This document shows, in pieces, positions 43,764 to 54,000 of a stretch of 64,000 bases of DNA. Within the stretch, counting starts at the first letter, position 1; every line of letters starts with the position of its first letter. The notes beneath the pieces were generated by a model, which searched no databases, was not told the DNA's origin, and saw nothing but the letters and a program-made list of their open reading frames with translations. The stretch covers positions 1,302,001-1,366,000 of the forward strand of contig CBDCSR010000003.1 in the NCBI GenBank assembly GCA_965221785.1, in the 5' to 3' direction. The position numbers were made by a program, and so were the translations under genes. Source of the stretch: BD2-11 sp965221785. GTDB lineage: Bacteria > Gemmatimonadota > Gemmatimonadetes > Longimicrobiales > Gaopeijiaceae.

Positions 43764-43949
43764 ATGAGCGACGATCAACGCAATCATCCGGACGACCGAG
43801 TCGATCCCCCGGCCGAAGAGTCCGTCGATGTCGGGGGCCACCCGAAAGGCACGCTCGCCATCGTCGGCATCTACGGGCTGCTGTTCGTCATCGGCTGGCT
43901 GTTCATCTACTTCGGGGTGTTCCTCCCCCGGGGTCCGCTGACCGAGTGA
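43764..43949 (+). CDS. cytochrome c oxidase subunit IIa (ba3-type small subunit)
   Basis: The ATG at 43764 follows GGAGGA and gives 61 aa. A hydrophilic N-terminus (DQRNHPDDRVDPPAEE) is followed by one transmembrane helix (LAIVGIYGLLFVIGWLFIYF) ending FLPRGPLTE. This matches the single-helix subunit IIa that packs against subunits I and II in B-family (ba3) oxidases. It is 7 bp from subunit II. The longer frame through the upstream tandem repeats is not a credible N-terminus. Confidence 0.82.
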   Translation: MSDDQRNHPDDRVDPPAEESVDVGGHPKGTLAIVGIYGLLFVIGWLFIYFGVFLPRGPLTE

Positions 43950-43956
43950 GGCGCCC

Positions 43957-44436
43957 ATGCACGTAGACCTCTACGAGAAGATCTGGATGTACGCCGCCGG
44001 GGCGATCATCGTGGTCTTCCTTGCGTCGATGGGCTACACGACGCTCGGAAGTGCCATGCAGCCGCCCAGCCACGTCGAGACCATCGATCCGGCCTCCGTG
44101 CGCACCGACGAGGAATTCGGCCGCCCGGGCGTGACGATCCATGAGGACGGCAGCGCGACGGTCGTGATCCAGGCGTTCATGTTCGCCTTCCTGCCGCTGG
44201 AGATCCGGGTGCCGCGGGGACGCGACGTCACGTTCCGCATGACGAGCCCCGACGTCATCCACGGGTTCCAGATCGTGCAGACCAACGGCAACACGATGGT
44301 CGTGCCCGGCTACGTCAGCCAGTTCACCACCCGCTTCGACACGCCCGGCGAGTACCTCATCGTGTGCAACGAGTACTGCGGCGTGGGTCACCACGTGATG
44401 TCGGCGACGCTGATCGTCGAGGAAGGTGACCGATGA
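43957..44436 (+). CDS. ba3-type cytochrome c oxidase subunit II (CuA)
   Basis: The 159-aa protein has one N-terminal membrane helix (MYAAGAIIVVFLASMGYTTL) and a periplasmic cupredoxin domain. The CuA site is complete: a His in DVIHGFQIV, then Cys137, Glu139, Cys141, His145 and Met148 in CNEYCGVGHHVM. This subunit accepts electrons from cytochrome c. The short single-helix form is typical of the ba3 family. It overlaps the subunit I start (ATGA), so the two are translationally coupled. Confidence 0.93.
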   Translation: MHVDLYEKIWMYAAGAIIVVFLASMGYTTLGSAMQPPSHVETIDPASVRTDEEFGRPGVTIHEDGSATVVIQAFMFAFLPLEIRVPRGRDVTFRMTSPDVIHGFQIVQTNGNTMVVPGYVSQFTTRFDTPGEYLIVCNEYCGVGHHVMSATLIVEEGDR

Positions 44437-46055
44437 TCCACAGCAGAAAGCTGACGCTCGCAAACTTCTGGGTCGCCATCGGCGCCTTCGCGGTGGCGTC
44501 CGGGATGGCGTTCATGCAGTCGCTCTCGCGGGCCAACCTCGACCTGCCGTTCCGCACCGCAAGCGTCTACTACATGTCGGTGACGGCGCACGGCGTGCTG
44601 ATGGCGCTCGTGTTCACCACCTTCTTCATCATGGGCTTCGGCTACGTGGTGGCCGAGCGCGCGCTGGACCGGCCCATCGTGTCGAAACGACTCGCATGGG
44701 GTTCGTGGTGGGTGGCGCTGATCGGCACTCTGGTGACGGCCGCGGTGATCCTGTGGGGCAGGGCGACGGTGCTCTACACCTTCTATCCCCCGCTGATGGC
44801 CCACCCCCTGTTCTACATCGGCGCCGCGCTGCTGGTCGTCGGGTCATGGGGCTGGTGCTGGGTGATGGCGCGCACCTGGATGGTCTGGAGGAAGGAGAAT
44901 CCGGGGGTGCGCACGCCGCTCCCCGTGCACGGCATGCTGGCGACCATCATCGTCTGGGTGCTGGCCACCATCGGCGTGGCGGCCGAGGTGCTGATCCTGC
45001 TGATTCCGTGGTCGCTGGGCATCGTCGAGACCATCGATCCCCTGCTGGCACGCACCCTCTTCTGGTGGTTCGGCCACCCGCTCGTCTACTTCTGGCTCCT
45101 TCCGGCCTACGTCATTTGGTACACGATCGCGCCGAGGATCGCGGGCGGGAAGCTGTTCAGCGATCCGCTGGCCCGGCTGGCGTTCGTGCTGTTCATCCTG
45201 CTGTCCACGCCCGTGGGCTTCCACCATCAGCTCGTGGACCCCGGAGTGGAGGCCGGCTGGAAGCTCTTCCACACCTTCAACACCCAGCTGGTTCTCTTCC
45301 CGAGCTTCGTCACCGCCTTCACCGTCATCGCCTCGTTCGAGATCGCCGGCCGCATGAAGGGCGCCAGGGGCCTGCTCAACTGGCTCGAAGAGCTGCCCTG
45401 GGGCGACCCCGCGTTCTCGAGCGTCGCGCTGGCCATGCTCATGTTCGCCGTGGGCGGCTTCGGCGGCGCCATCAACGCGGCCTACGGCATGAACGCCATG
45501 GTGCACAACACCGCGTGGATCCAGGGGCACTTCCACCTGACGGTGGGGACCGCGGTCGCGCTCACGTTCATGGGCACGTCGTACTATCTCATTCCCCGGC
45601 TGACCGGCCGCGAGCTTGAGCTCTCGCTCCTGGCGCGCATCCAGCCCTACCTGTGGTTCGGCGGGATGCTGCTCTTCTCCATCGCCAATCATCTGACGGG
45701 TTTGGCCGGCATGCCGCGGCGCGTCTACGACGCCAGCTACGGAGGCAGCGAGATCGCCCAGCAGTGGGTCGCCGGGACGGGCATCTCCGCGGTCGGCGGC
45801 ATCCTCCTGTTCATCAGCGCCGCGTGCTACGTGGCCGTGATGCTGGGAACCGGCCTGGCGGGAAGGAGAATCGACCCCGAGCCCATCGAGTTCGCCGAAC
45901 CGCTCCAGGCCGAGAACGGCAAGGCGGCGATCCTCGACCGGTTCGGGTTGTGGTTCGTCGTGGCCGCCATCCTGGTCATCGCGGCCTACGCGTGGCCCAT
46001 CTTCGAGCACCTCCGGATGGAGCGCTTCGGGTCACCGGGGTTTGCGCCGTTCTAG
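44433..46055 (+). CDS. ba3-type cytochrome c oxidase subunit I
   Basis: This 540-aa integral membrane protein has ~13 predicted helices and is a haem-copper oxidase catalytic subunit. Visible ligands include the low-spin haem His in AHGVLMALVFTTFF, the CuB region WWFGHPLVYFWLLPAYVIWY, the HH pair in GFHHQLVDPG, and the haem His pair in QGHFHLTVGT. It reduces oxygen to water and pumps protons; B-family enzymes use a single K-like channel and often work at low oxygen. No subunit III or assembly gene follows. Its stop overlaps that of the convergent PIN-toxin gene. Confidence 0.93.
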   Translation: MIHSRKLTLANFWVAIGAFAVASGMAFMQSLSRANLDLPFRTASVYYMSVTAHGVLMALVFTTFFIMGFGYVVAERALDRPIVSKRLAWGSWWVALIGTLVTAAVILWGRATVLYTFYPPLMAHPLFYIGAALLVVGSWGWCWVMARTWMVWRKENPGVRTPLPVHGMLATIIVWVLATIGVAAEVLILLIPWSLGIVETIDPLLARTLFWWFGHPLVYFWLLPAYVIWYTIAPRIAGGKLFSDPLARLAFVLFILLSTPVGFHHQLVDPGVEAGWKLFHTFNTQLVLFPSFVTAFTVIASFEIAGRMKGARGLLNWLEELPWGDPAFSSVALAMLMFAVGGFGGAINAAYGMNAMVHNTAWIQGHFHLTVGTAVALTFMGTSYYLIPRLTGRELELSLLARIQPYLWFGGMLLFSIANHLTGLAGMPRRVYDASYGGSEIAQQWVAGTGISAVGGILLFISAACYVAVMLGTGLAGRRIDPEPIEFAEPLQAENGKAAILDRFGLWFVVAAILVIAAYAWPIFEHLRMERFGSPGFAPF

Positions 46056-46423
46056 GGGCTCCGGTACTCCACCCCATCCATCCCCTCGAAGTCCGAGTCC
46101 TGAGTCCAAAGCGTTGCGTCCGCGTCCCGGGCGGTGGCCAGCACCACGCTGTCCGCCATGGCGAACCCCGTCTCGGCGCTCAGGGCCGCCGCGGCGACCG
46201 CCAGCTCGGAGTCCAGGTCGACGACGCGGCCGCGCATCATCTGGGCCACGGCGTACAGGGCTGCCGCGGGATCCCGTTGAACGCGCACGCGCTTGAACAC
46301 TTCGAAGAGCGTGATGCTCGGCACCACCAGTTGCTCGGTATCGGCGATGGCCTCCGCGAATTCACCCGCGTTGGGGCCGTCCGCGAAGTACTCTAGCCAC
46401 GCCGAGGCGTCGACGACGTTCAC
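46052..46423 (-). CDS. PIN-domain toxin (VapC family)
   Basis: The GTG at 46423 overlaps the TGA of the antitoxin remnant (GTGA) and gives 123 aa. It is a canonical PIN domain with acidic residues in VVDASAWLEYF (Asp5), TLFEVFKR, GFAMADSVVLATA and LWTQDSDFEG, which coordinate Mg2+ for RNA cleavage. The length is typical for VapC. The only cognate antitoxin sequence is the C-terminal half described next, so either the toxin is inactive or unexpressed, or another antitoxin covers it. It is convergent with cytochrome oxidase subunit I with overlapping stop codons. Confidence 0.85.
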   Translation of the reverse strand: MNVVDASAWLEYFADGPNAGEFAEAIADTEQLVVPSITLFEVFKRVRVQRDPAAALYAVAQMMRGRVVDLDSELAVAAAALSAETGFAMADSVVLATARDADATLWTQDSDFEGMDGVEYRSP

Positions 46424-46559
46424 AGCCGGTCCGGATCCCGCGGCACGGTCGTGTCGATCCCGCGCAGAAACCCGCGCGACGCCTCGATGGGTTCGACGGG
46501 GATCAGCTCGATCCGCCCCTTGTATCCGATGGCCTGCAGCTTCTGGCCGGGTAAGACGA
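46420..46559 (-). pseudogene. 5'-truncated AbrB/SpoVT-type antitoxin remnant
   Basis: In the frame ending at the VapC start, the peptide reads LVVLPGQKLQAIGYKGRIEL, then IPVEPIEASRGFLRGIDTTV and PRDPDRL-stop. This matches the C-terminal half of AbrB-like antitoxins (...LKPGDKLQ-type swapped hairpin, then the toxin-binding tail). A TAA blocks the frame just upstream, there is no start codon, and the DNA-binding half is missing. The break coincides with the end of the small coiled-coil gene at 46560. Confidence 0.7.
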
Positions 46560-46775
46560 CTAGACGTCGGCCTCCCGCTTACCCTGCAGGAATCCCTCGA
46601 ACCAGCCTTCGAGCCTCGCCATTCGCTCTTCCAGCCGACTCATGCCATCACCGAGCTTGCCCATTTCCTGCCGCATCGCGCGCATGCCCGGTACGAGAGC
46701 GGCAGGCAATGCGACAGCGGCCGTGATGATGGCAATGAGGATCGTGGCAACCCCGAGAACGGAATCAAGACTCAT
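46560..46775 (-). CDS. small membrane protein with C-terminal coiled coil
   Basis: The ATG at 46775 has CAGGAG 10 bases upstream and gives 71 aa. One membrane helix (LGVATILIAIITAAVALPAALV) is followed by a short amphipathic coiled coil (MGKLGDGMSRLEERMARLEGW). The layout resembles the three tandem coiled-coil proteins at 28303-29278, though sequence similarity is limited. It ends exactly where the antitoxin remnant begins, so its arrival may have truncated the antitoxin. Function unknown. Confidence 0.6.
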   Translation of the reverse strand: MSLDSVLGVATILIAIITAAVALPAALVPGMRAMRQEMGKLGDGMSRLEERMARLEGWFEGFLQGKREADV

Positions 46776-46841
46776 CGTCGGTGCGCTCCTGATCGGGATG
46801 GGCACTCGAACCCCGTTGTGGCGTGGCGAGGCGCTTCAACA

Positions 46842-47600
46842 TCAAACATAGATCACCATCCCGTCGTCCGCAGCCTCGAAGCCCTCGATGGGAAGTGCGG
46901 CCAGCACGTCGTCGCCCATGTGGGTGAGCACGATGCGTTCGCAGTCGATGTCCATGCGGCGGGCCCGCAGGGTCTCGATGTCCAAGTGGACAGGGGCACG
47001 CGGCCGCAGGCTCCAGGCCTCGCAGATGAAGATATCGGCCCCGGCCGCGGCATCGATGAGGTGATCGTCCCAGGCCGTGTCGCCGGAGAAGACGATAACT
47101 TTGCCTTCGACCTCGATGCGGAGCGCGTGCGGGTTGGTCGCGGGGACGTGGGTCACGGGATAGCCGGTCACGGTCAGCCCGCCGGGCCAGGCGTGCGCCA
47201 GGGTCGTGGGGCGGAAGGATGCGTATTCGCGAATGTCGAGATTGAAGCGGTCTGGACGCGGCGATGCGCTCGGGAAAAGGTGGTTGGCCAGCCGTGGCAG
47301 ACGTCCGACGGTGCCCTTGGGGCCCAGGACTCGAAGGGGGCGTCTCATCCCGGCGGCCGCCCGCTGGAGGGCCAGCCAGGGGATGCCGGCGTAGTGGTCG
47401 CCGTGCATGTGGGTGACGAGCACGGTGTCGATGGCATTCGGATCCACGCCGAATTTCCTGAGTCCCACCAGGGCCGAAGCGCCGCAGTCGACCAGAAAGC
47501 GATGGGTGTCCGACTCCACGCTGAGACAGGTCTGCAGCCGCCCGCCGCTGCCGAACGCGTCGCCGCAGCCGATGAAGCGGACGCGGATGGGAGTTACCAT
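46842..47600 (-). CDS. MBL-fold hydrolase (RNase Z/phosphodiesterase-like)
   Basis: The ATG at 47600 follows AGGAGGAG and lies 7 bases inside the end of the helicase-nuclease gene, giving 252 aa. The metallo-beta-lactamase signature THMHGDH is at 63-69 and further zinc ligands lie in VTHVP, FSGDTAWDD and LTHMGDD. The start VRFIGCGDAFGSGGRLQTCL is typical of the RNase Z/ElaC-like cluster. Such enzymes cleave phosphodiester bonds in RNA or small substrates; absence of the tRNA-binding exosite arm argues against a true tRNase Z. Overlap suggests co-expression with the AddAB-like pair. Confidence 0.82.
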   Translation of the reverse strand: MVTPIRVRFIGCGDAFGSGGRLQTCLSVESDTHRFLVDCGASALVGLRKFGVDPNAIDTVLVTHMHGDHYAGIPWLALQRAAAGMRRPLRVLGPKGTVGRLPRLANHLFPSASPRPDRFNLDIREYASFRPTTLAHAWPGGLTVTGYPVTHVPATNPHALRIEVEGKVIVFSGDTAWDDHLIDAAAGADIFICEAWSLRPRAPVHLDIETLRARRMDIDCERIVLTHMGDDVLAALPIEGFEAADDGMVIYV

Positions 47601-50600
47601 CTCTCCTCCTCTTCCATGGTCGTGAACAGGAGCGCCTTCTCCTTGACCGGCTCGCCGGTGACCTCTTCCCAGCACTCCGCGTACAGGTCCACCTGGCGGC
47701 GATAAGCGCGGCGGCGGCGGGGGAAGTCGGGGTCGTCGCCCACGTCGGTCTTGTAGTCCACGATCACCCAGCCGTCGGCCTCGCGGAAGGCCAGGTCGAT
47801 CACGCCTTCCACGAAGCGCGGGATGTCCCCGTTGCCCGAACCCGGGCGCGTGACCGCGAAAGGCACTTCGGGATGGCGCATGTCGGCGCGCTCGCCACGG
47901 CGCCAGAGCGCGGAAGCGCGCACACGCCCGACCAGCGACATGAGTTCATCCAGCTCGGCGGGTGCGCCGCGTTCGTCCAGCGGACGCTCGTGCTCCACCA
48001 GGTGAGCGCGCGCGATGAACCGGAGCGCCTCTCCCTCGATGCCCTCTGCGGCCGCGGCAAGCGTCCCGTGCACGGCGCTGCCCCATTCGTAGCCGCGAAG
48101 GGTCGTGCGATCCGGCAGGGACGGAGTCGCCGGATCATCGGACTGTGCCGGCTCCGCTGGGTGATCCTCGCCCTGAATCCCGGCTGCGTCCTGCACCCCG
48201 GCCTCCCGCGTTTCCGCTTCGCCGGCCTTCGCCAGCTCGGTGATCGACGCGAACTCGTAGGACGGCTCGGCTCTCACAGCCAGTTCAGCCGCGGCAGCCT
48301 CCGTCTCCGCCAGCAGCTCCGCCGCGCTGCCTGCCAGCCGCTCTCGCGCCGGAGGCGGATCCGCCACCAGTTCCGCCGTCATGCCGTTCCGGTCGAGCCA
48401 GTCATTGAAGATGCCCCAGCACGACTTCCTGGCTCTGCGTGCGACGACGAGCTCCTCCCGGGCGCGGGTGCAGGCCACGTAGAGGATGCGCTGCTCCTCC
48501 GCCTTCAGGAAGCGAGCCTCTTCCTGCTGAAGCTCCCGCCAGTTCAGCGGCTGGGCGAGCGTCCGCCAGCTGAAGCGCCCGACGCGGGTGGAGACGGTGG
48601 TGTAGGCCTCCGCGTCCCCCTTTTCCCCCCGCCTGGCGTGCGAGTCCGGCCGACGCGTGCGCGAGACACTCTGCCCGGGATTGGCCAGAATGACGACCTT
48701 CGCCTCCAGCCCCTTGGCCTTGTGCAGGTTCATGACCCGGACGGCGTCACCCTGTCCCGGGTTGAAGGGCGCCTCCGCGTCCTCCCACTCGAGCGCCGCC
48801 TCGAGGGCATCGACGGCGCCCGCGAGCGACGCATCGCCCCGAAACGCCTCGGCCCGCACCGAGTCCAGCGCGTACGCCAGAATCCCCGCGCGCAGCGTCC
48901 CCAGGGTGCTGCCGGCCACGTAGGGCATGAGCCCCAGCCGGGACATAAGGCGGTTGATGACGATGTCCGCGGGCTCCACGCGGCTCTCCTTCCACCACTC
49001 GTGAAGGGTGGCAAGGGCGCGCGCCACTTCACCGTCGGGCGCATCGTCATCCCTGGGCGCGGCGGTGAACTCGAAACGGCCCCCGGTGAGCGCGTGCTGC
49101 GCCAGCTGTTCGTGATCGAGACCGAAGAAGAGCCCGGTCAGCACCGCAACCACGTTCACCGGGTCGCCCGGGTCGATCAGGGTCTGGAGCAGCAGGATCA
49201 GCTCCCGCAGCTCCTCCTCCGGCCCGGCCTGCGCCCCCGAGACCTCGATGGTCACGTTGCGCCTCTCAAGCGCGCGCGCGTACAGGTCCAGATGCTTCTT
49301 CTGCCGGGTCAGCACGAGGAAGTCGCCCGCGCGGCGCTCGCCGCGATCGATGCGCGCCCGGATCCAGCTTGCGATCATCGCCGCCTCAAGGCGTGCCGCG
49401 TCCTCCGCCTTGCCATCGGGTACCCGGTAGTCGAACACCCCCTCCGGACCATCCGGATCGTGCGGATGGGGAACCATGGGCGCGAAGCGCGCCTGCCGGT
49501 CGGTCTCCTTGCCCGGGAAACGGTCGGGATGGTCGAAGACCTCGTTCACCATGTCGGCGAGGGTCTGGCGCGAGCGGAAGTTGGTGATGAGCAGCAGAAC
49601 ATCGCCGAACTCCCTGAAGCGGGCCCGCACCTGGTTGTAGACGACGATGTCCGCTCGGCGGAAGCGATAGATGCTCTGCTTGGGGTCCCCCACCACGAAG
49701 AGGGCCCCGGGACGCGGGACGGCGGTGCGCCAGTCCGCGGGTCCTTCGCCGGGTTGGGAGGCGAGCAGGAAGAGGAGCTCGGCCTGGATCGGGTCGGTGT
49801 CCTGAAACTCGTCGATAAGCACGTACCGGTAACGCTCGCCCAGGTCGCGCCGCACGCCGGGATGCCCGCGCAGGAGCCTGGCCGTGAGCATCAGGAGGTC
49901 GTGGAAGCTGAGCATCCCGATCCGGAGCCTCTGCTCGGCGAACTCGTCGGCAGCCAGGCGCACCAGTTCCATGGCCAGGCAGTACCGATGCGCGAACCAG
50001 CGGTCGAGATGGCCGCGCACGGGACATCCCTCCGCGCCGAGGGCCCTGAAGTCGTCCCGCAGCCGGCGCACCTCGCCTTCGCGCTCGCGGGTCGGCTGGG
50101 GCCAGCGGTTGAAGGTCAGGTTGCTGATCGAGCACATCCGTTCGGCGGCGTCGAAGAGCGTCGCGACGTCATCCCATCCCTTGAAGCGGCGCGTGTAGCG
50201 GATGGAGCGAATGACGCCCTGAGCCTTGTCCCAGCCCTTCTCGGGCTCGGTTCCGGGGATGAGCCTGAGAGCGCGGTCGAAGAGGTCCTTCAGGCGGCCG
50301 CGAACCGCCCGCATGGCCGCTGCGTCGGGAGGCGGCACGGGGGGCGCGGGATACTGGACGTCCAGGTTCTCGACCATCCCGTTGAAGGCGTGTTGCAGCT
50401 GGTCCGCGCGGATGCCCGTCTGCGCCAGTTGCTCGAGGAGCGGATCGGAATCCGAGACGATGCGCTCGAGGAAGCTGGTCCAGAAGCGGTCCCGGAGCAG
50501 TTCCGCCTCCGCCTCCGGAGCCTCCACGAAGCCGGGATCGAGCCCCGCTTCGATGGGACGCTCGCGGAGCAGCCGCGCGCAGAAGGCGTGGATGGTGCCC

Positions 50601-51070
50601 AGGAACGAGCGATCGATGTCGTCGATGGCGCGCCGCAACAGCCCGGCCTTTTCGCTCCCGGGGCGCGTTCGGCGTTCCTCGCGGAAACGCTCCTCCAGCT
50701 TCAGCTGGAAGCGCTCTCGCAGCTCGGCGGCGGCCTTGCGGGTGAAGGTCACGGCCGCGATCCGGGACACCTCCGCCACCCCGCTCTCCACCAGGGCGAC
50801 CATGCGGTCGACGAGGAGCGTGGTCTTGCCCGACCCGGCCCCGGCCTCGACCAGGAAGCTGGTGTGCAGCTCCGTGCGCACCCGTTGGCGCTCGGATTCG
50901 TCGACCGGGGGCGGGCGGTCGCCGCCGTGCGCGGCTCTTCCGTCGATCTGGCCCGGGCCGACCCGTCCGGCCTCGTCGACCGGGCCCACGTTGCCGGCCT
51001 CGCCGGCGGGGTCCATCCGTTCGGCCTGGTCGCCGGGACGCACGCGTCCGACCTCGCCGGTGGGGCTCAC
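47594..51070 (-). CDS. addA: AddA-like UvrD helicase/PD-(D/E)XK nuclease
   Basis: A GTG at 51070 overlaps the stop of the AddB-like gene (GTGA), giving 1158 aa. A ~55-residue low-complexity linker (GEVGRVRPGDQAERMDPAGE-type repeats) precedes the superfamily 1 helicase core. That core has Walker A at ~76-83 (GAGSGKTT), motif II YVLIDEFQDTDPIQAE, motif III VVGDPKQSIYRFR, LHKAKGLEAKVVIL and RILYVACTRAREEL. The C-terminus holds a RecB-type nuclease (FVEGVIDLAFREADGWVIVDYKTD). With its partner it should process double-strand breaks to 3' tails for RecA loading, the role of RecBCD elsewhere. AdnA-like assignment is an alternative. Confidence 0.85.
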   Translation of the reverse strand: MSPTGEVGRVRPGDQAERMDPAGEAGNVGPVDEAGRVGPGQIDGRAAHGGDRPPPVDESERQRVRTELHTSFLVEAGAGSGKTTLLVDRMVALVESGVAEVSRIAAVTFTRKAAAELRERFQLKLEERFREERRTRPGSEKAGLLRRAIDDIDRSFLGTIHAFCARLLRERPIEAGLDPGFVEAPEAEAELLRDRFWTSFLERIVSDSDPLLEQLAQTGIRADQLQHAFNGMVENLDVQYPAPPVPPPDAAAMRAVRGRLKDLFDRALRLIPGTEPEKGWDKAQGVIRSIRYTRRFKGWDDVATLFDAAERMCSISNLTFNRWPQPTREREGEVRRLRDDFRALGAEGCPVRGHLDRWFAHRYCLAMELVRLAADEFAEQRLRIGMLSFHDLLMLTARLLRGHPGVRRDLGERYRYVLIDEFQDTDPIQAELLFLLASQPGEGPADWRTAVPRPGALFVVGDPKQSIYRFRRADIVVYNQVRARFREFGDVLLLITNFRSRQTLADMVNEVFDHPDRFPGKETDRQARFAPMVPHPHDPDGPEGVFDYRVPDGKAEDAARLEAAMIASWIRARIDRGERRAGDFLVLTRQKKHLDLYARALERRNVTIEVSGAQAGPEEELRELILLLQTLIDPGDPVNVVAVLTGLFFGLDHEQLAQHALTGGRFEFTAAPRDDDAPDGEVARALATLHEWWKESRVEPADIVINRLMSRLGLMPYVAGSTLGTLRAGILAYALDSVRAEAFRGDASLAGAVDALEAALEWEDAEAPFNPGQGDAVRVMNLHKAKGLEAKVVILANPGQSVSRTRRPDSHARRGEKGDAEAYTTVSTRVGRFSWRTLAQPLNWRELQQEEARFLKAEEQRILYVACTRAREELVVARRARKSCWGIFNDWLDRNGMTAELVADPPPARERLAGSAAELLAETEAAAAELAVRAEPSYEFASITELAKAGEAETREAGVQDAAGIQGEDHPAEPAQSDDPATPSLPDRTTLRGYEWGSAVHGTLAAAAEGIEGEALRFIARAHLVEHERPLDERGAPAELDELMSLVGRVRASALWRRGERADMRHPEVPFAVTRPGSGNGDIPRFVEGVIDLAFREADGWVIVDYKTDVGDDPDFPRRRRAYRRQVDLYAECWEEVTGEPVKEKALLFTTMEEEERW

Positions 51071-54000
51071 GCCGGCCCGACCCGGTCGGCGAGCTGGGCT
51101 TCGAGGGCGAGCAGAAAGCCGTCGCCCTCCTCGTCCCAGTTGCGGATGGCGCGCAGCCCGGCGAGTTCGGGAAGGTCGCCGATGCGCTCCTTCACCCACT
51201 TCGCCAGCGGCGAATTGGTGCTGAAATCGGTCGCGCGCACGCGGCACACAGCCTGGTAGTCGCAGAAGCGGCAGTCGTTGTCGGTGTCGGTCGGCAGAAA
51301 GAGCCCCTTCGCGACCAGGTCCAGGAGCCGCGACACCAGTTCAGGTCCCGACACCAGGTCGCGGGCGGTATAGGAGACCCTGCGGTTCTCTCCCCTGCGG
51401 GTCGGAAAGTGGTACTCCATGACTGCGGTGTCGGCGGCGTGCAGCAGGCTCGCGACCCCCGCGTAGATCACGTGCTGGAGCCGCCGCCCGCCTTCGTAGG
51501 TGCCGGTCTTGCCGCCGTACCGGTAGGTGCTTCCGGTCTTGTAGTCCACGACCCGGAGCCCCTCCGGAATGCGGTCGAGCCGATCGATGGCGCCGCGCAC
51601 CGACACGGGGCCGGAGGATGTGGGGAAGGGAACCGCTTCCTCGCCCCCGAGCCCGAATCTCAGCTCGGTGTCGATCCAGTCAGGCTCATCCTCGCGCACC
51701 ATTGCGATGAACGAGTCGACGTCGCGGGCCATGTCGTGTTCCTGACGCGCGCGCACGACATCGCTCGGGGCCGGAATCTCGCGGGTGGCGTCCGAGATCG
51801 CCGCCCGGAGGATGCGCTTGACCAGGCGCTCGAACTCCGCGGCGTCGTACGCGACCCCCTGCTGCCGGGCCGTGAGCAGCGAGCGCTCGTAGACCTCGTG
51901 CAGGACGCTTCCGCGGTTGAGCGCGTCCAGCCAGCTCTCCGGGTCGTAGGCGTGGTCGTCCGGAGGCCGGATCCGCAGCACGTGGCTGTAGAAGTAACGC
52001 CTGGCGCACGCGCCGATCGCGCCGAGGGCGCTCGCCGAGACCGCGCGTCGGGGATCGCGGCGCGGATCCAGCTCGGGACGGGGCGCGATCATGCCGTGAT
52101 GGGCGGTGACGCGGTCGCCCCTCAGCGCATCGCGCGCGCGCAGTCCGTCCCTGATGCGCGGGAAGGCTTCGCGCACCCCCTGCTCGCCCTCCAGCAGCCG
52201 TCCCTCGCGCTCCAGCGACGCCATCCAGACGTCGGTGGAATCGAGACGTCCCGTCCGCCGGGGCACCAGCCCGGCCCGCTCGCCTGCGTACTTGTCCAGA
52301 TCCTCGAAGGTGGCCGCGGGGTTGGCGCGCATGAGCCGAAACGCCTGCAGCAACTCGGCGGAGGGCGACACGGCGCGTGCCTCGGAGGGGTCCCAGGCGC
52401 TGTAGCTGAGGCAGACGGAGCCACGCAGGCGCGCGAAGAGCGCCGCGAGCAGGAACCGCCGCTCGCGGACGCGGTCGGTAGATAGAGGCAGTTCCGGGCC
52501 GGCGAGCCTCCTTCGGTCACCGTCGAGGAGGTAGGGGTCCTGCGTGGCCGAGCTGCTCAGGCGATGGGCGTCGAGTCCCACGATGAAGGTTGCCCGTCGA
52601 CCCGTTCGGCCCCCGCTCTCGATGTCGCACAGGTAGAGGGCTCCGCCGGTCGAGCTCCAGGGCGCGCTACCCTCGGCGCGGGGCGCGGGCACCGGAAAGG
52701 ACAGGTGCCGGCGCACGATCGCCGACGCGGCCCGGTAGTCGGTGCGGCGGGTCAGGGCCGCCTCGACACGCTCGAGGATGCGCTCCATGCGCTGCAGTGC
52801 GGTGTCGTCGACGGAGCTCCCCGGGGAGGTGTGCTTCAGGAAGCGGCGCAGCCCCCGGGCCACCTGCGACGGCGACACCGGGGCGGCGTCCGGGTCCGAC
52901 TCGATCGAGACCGGGGGCGTGGCCCGGAGCGCGGGAGCCAGCAGATCGCCGAGCGCCTGCAGCTCGCCGCGGGTGCGCGTCTTCCGCCGCTCCAGTTGCT
53001 CGGGCGTCTCGTACCTGCCCGCCTTGTAGCCGTCCACGTCCGAGAGCTGCCTTCCGATGGCGCGAAGATACCGCTCCCGTCCCCATCCGATGCGCAGGTT
53101 GCGCAGCCGCCGGGCCAGGGTCGGGCCGCGGATCCAGTGGTTGGGCCGGGGCGCGGTCAAGTCGCCGGCATAGAGCAGGGTCCGCACCACGCCGGCATCG
53201 AACCCCCCCTCGATCCAGCGGAAATACGCAGTGGCCACCCGCCCGGGCCGCGTGCGCTCCACCGGAAGGCCGCCTGCGTAGGTCACCGGCAGCGCGAGAT
53301 GCTCGGCCACGGCGTGCAGCGCGGAGCCGTACGCGTCCGGGTCGGTGGCCACGATCTCGACCTCGTCCCAGCTCAAGCCCCGCTCGACGACGCGCCGCAG
53401 CACCTCGCGCAGTTCGGCGGTGAGGCTGTTGGCCACGAAGATGTCGAGCGAACCCTCATCGGGCGGAGCCTCGCCCTGCGGGGCGTGCTCGATGTCGTAG
53501 AGCCAGGCGAGGCGATTGGCGGCGGTGCGCGCGCCGCGCCACACCAGCGATTCCGGCGCCGCCAGACCGGCCACCTCGTCGGTCTCGAGCACCTCCGCGC
53601 CCTGGCCATGGAGCGCCCTCAGGAACCGGCCTCCCAGCCCCCGCCGCCCAATGCCGGGCACCAGGTACAGCCGCCGGCCCTGGAGCGATGCGGCCGATGG
53701 CGCGTGCGACCGGCCGCCCAGCGCCTCGATCGCCGCCCGATAGACCCCCGCCGTGTCGGTCAGCGACCGCGCCCGCAGACGAGCCTCATAGGCGCGCAGG
53801 ATGCCGGCCAGCACCCGCGTCTTGCCGGCGTCCGCGAGCGGCGCGTCGCGCAGTCGGCGGGTGCCCACCCCGGCCACGCGCAGGGACTTCACCGCGTGGG
53901 CGAGGGCCCGGCGCATCCCCACGCCGCGCGCCAGCCGGGCGTGCTCGTCCTCTTCGCCTTCCAGCAGCACTTCGTCGATGGCTTCGTCGAGGAGCGCCTC

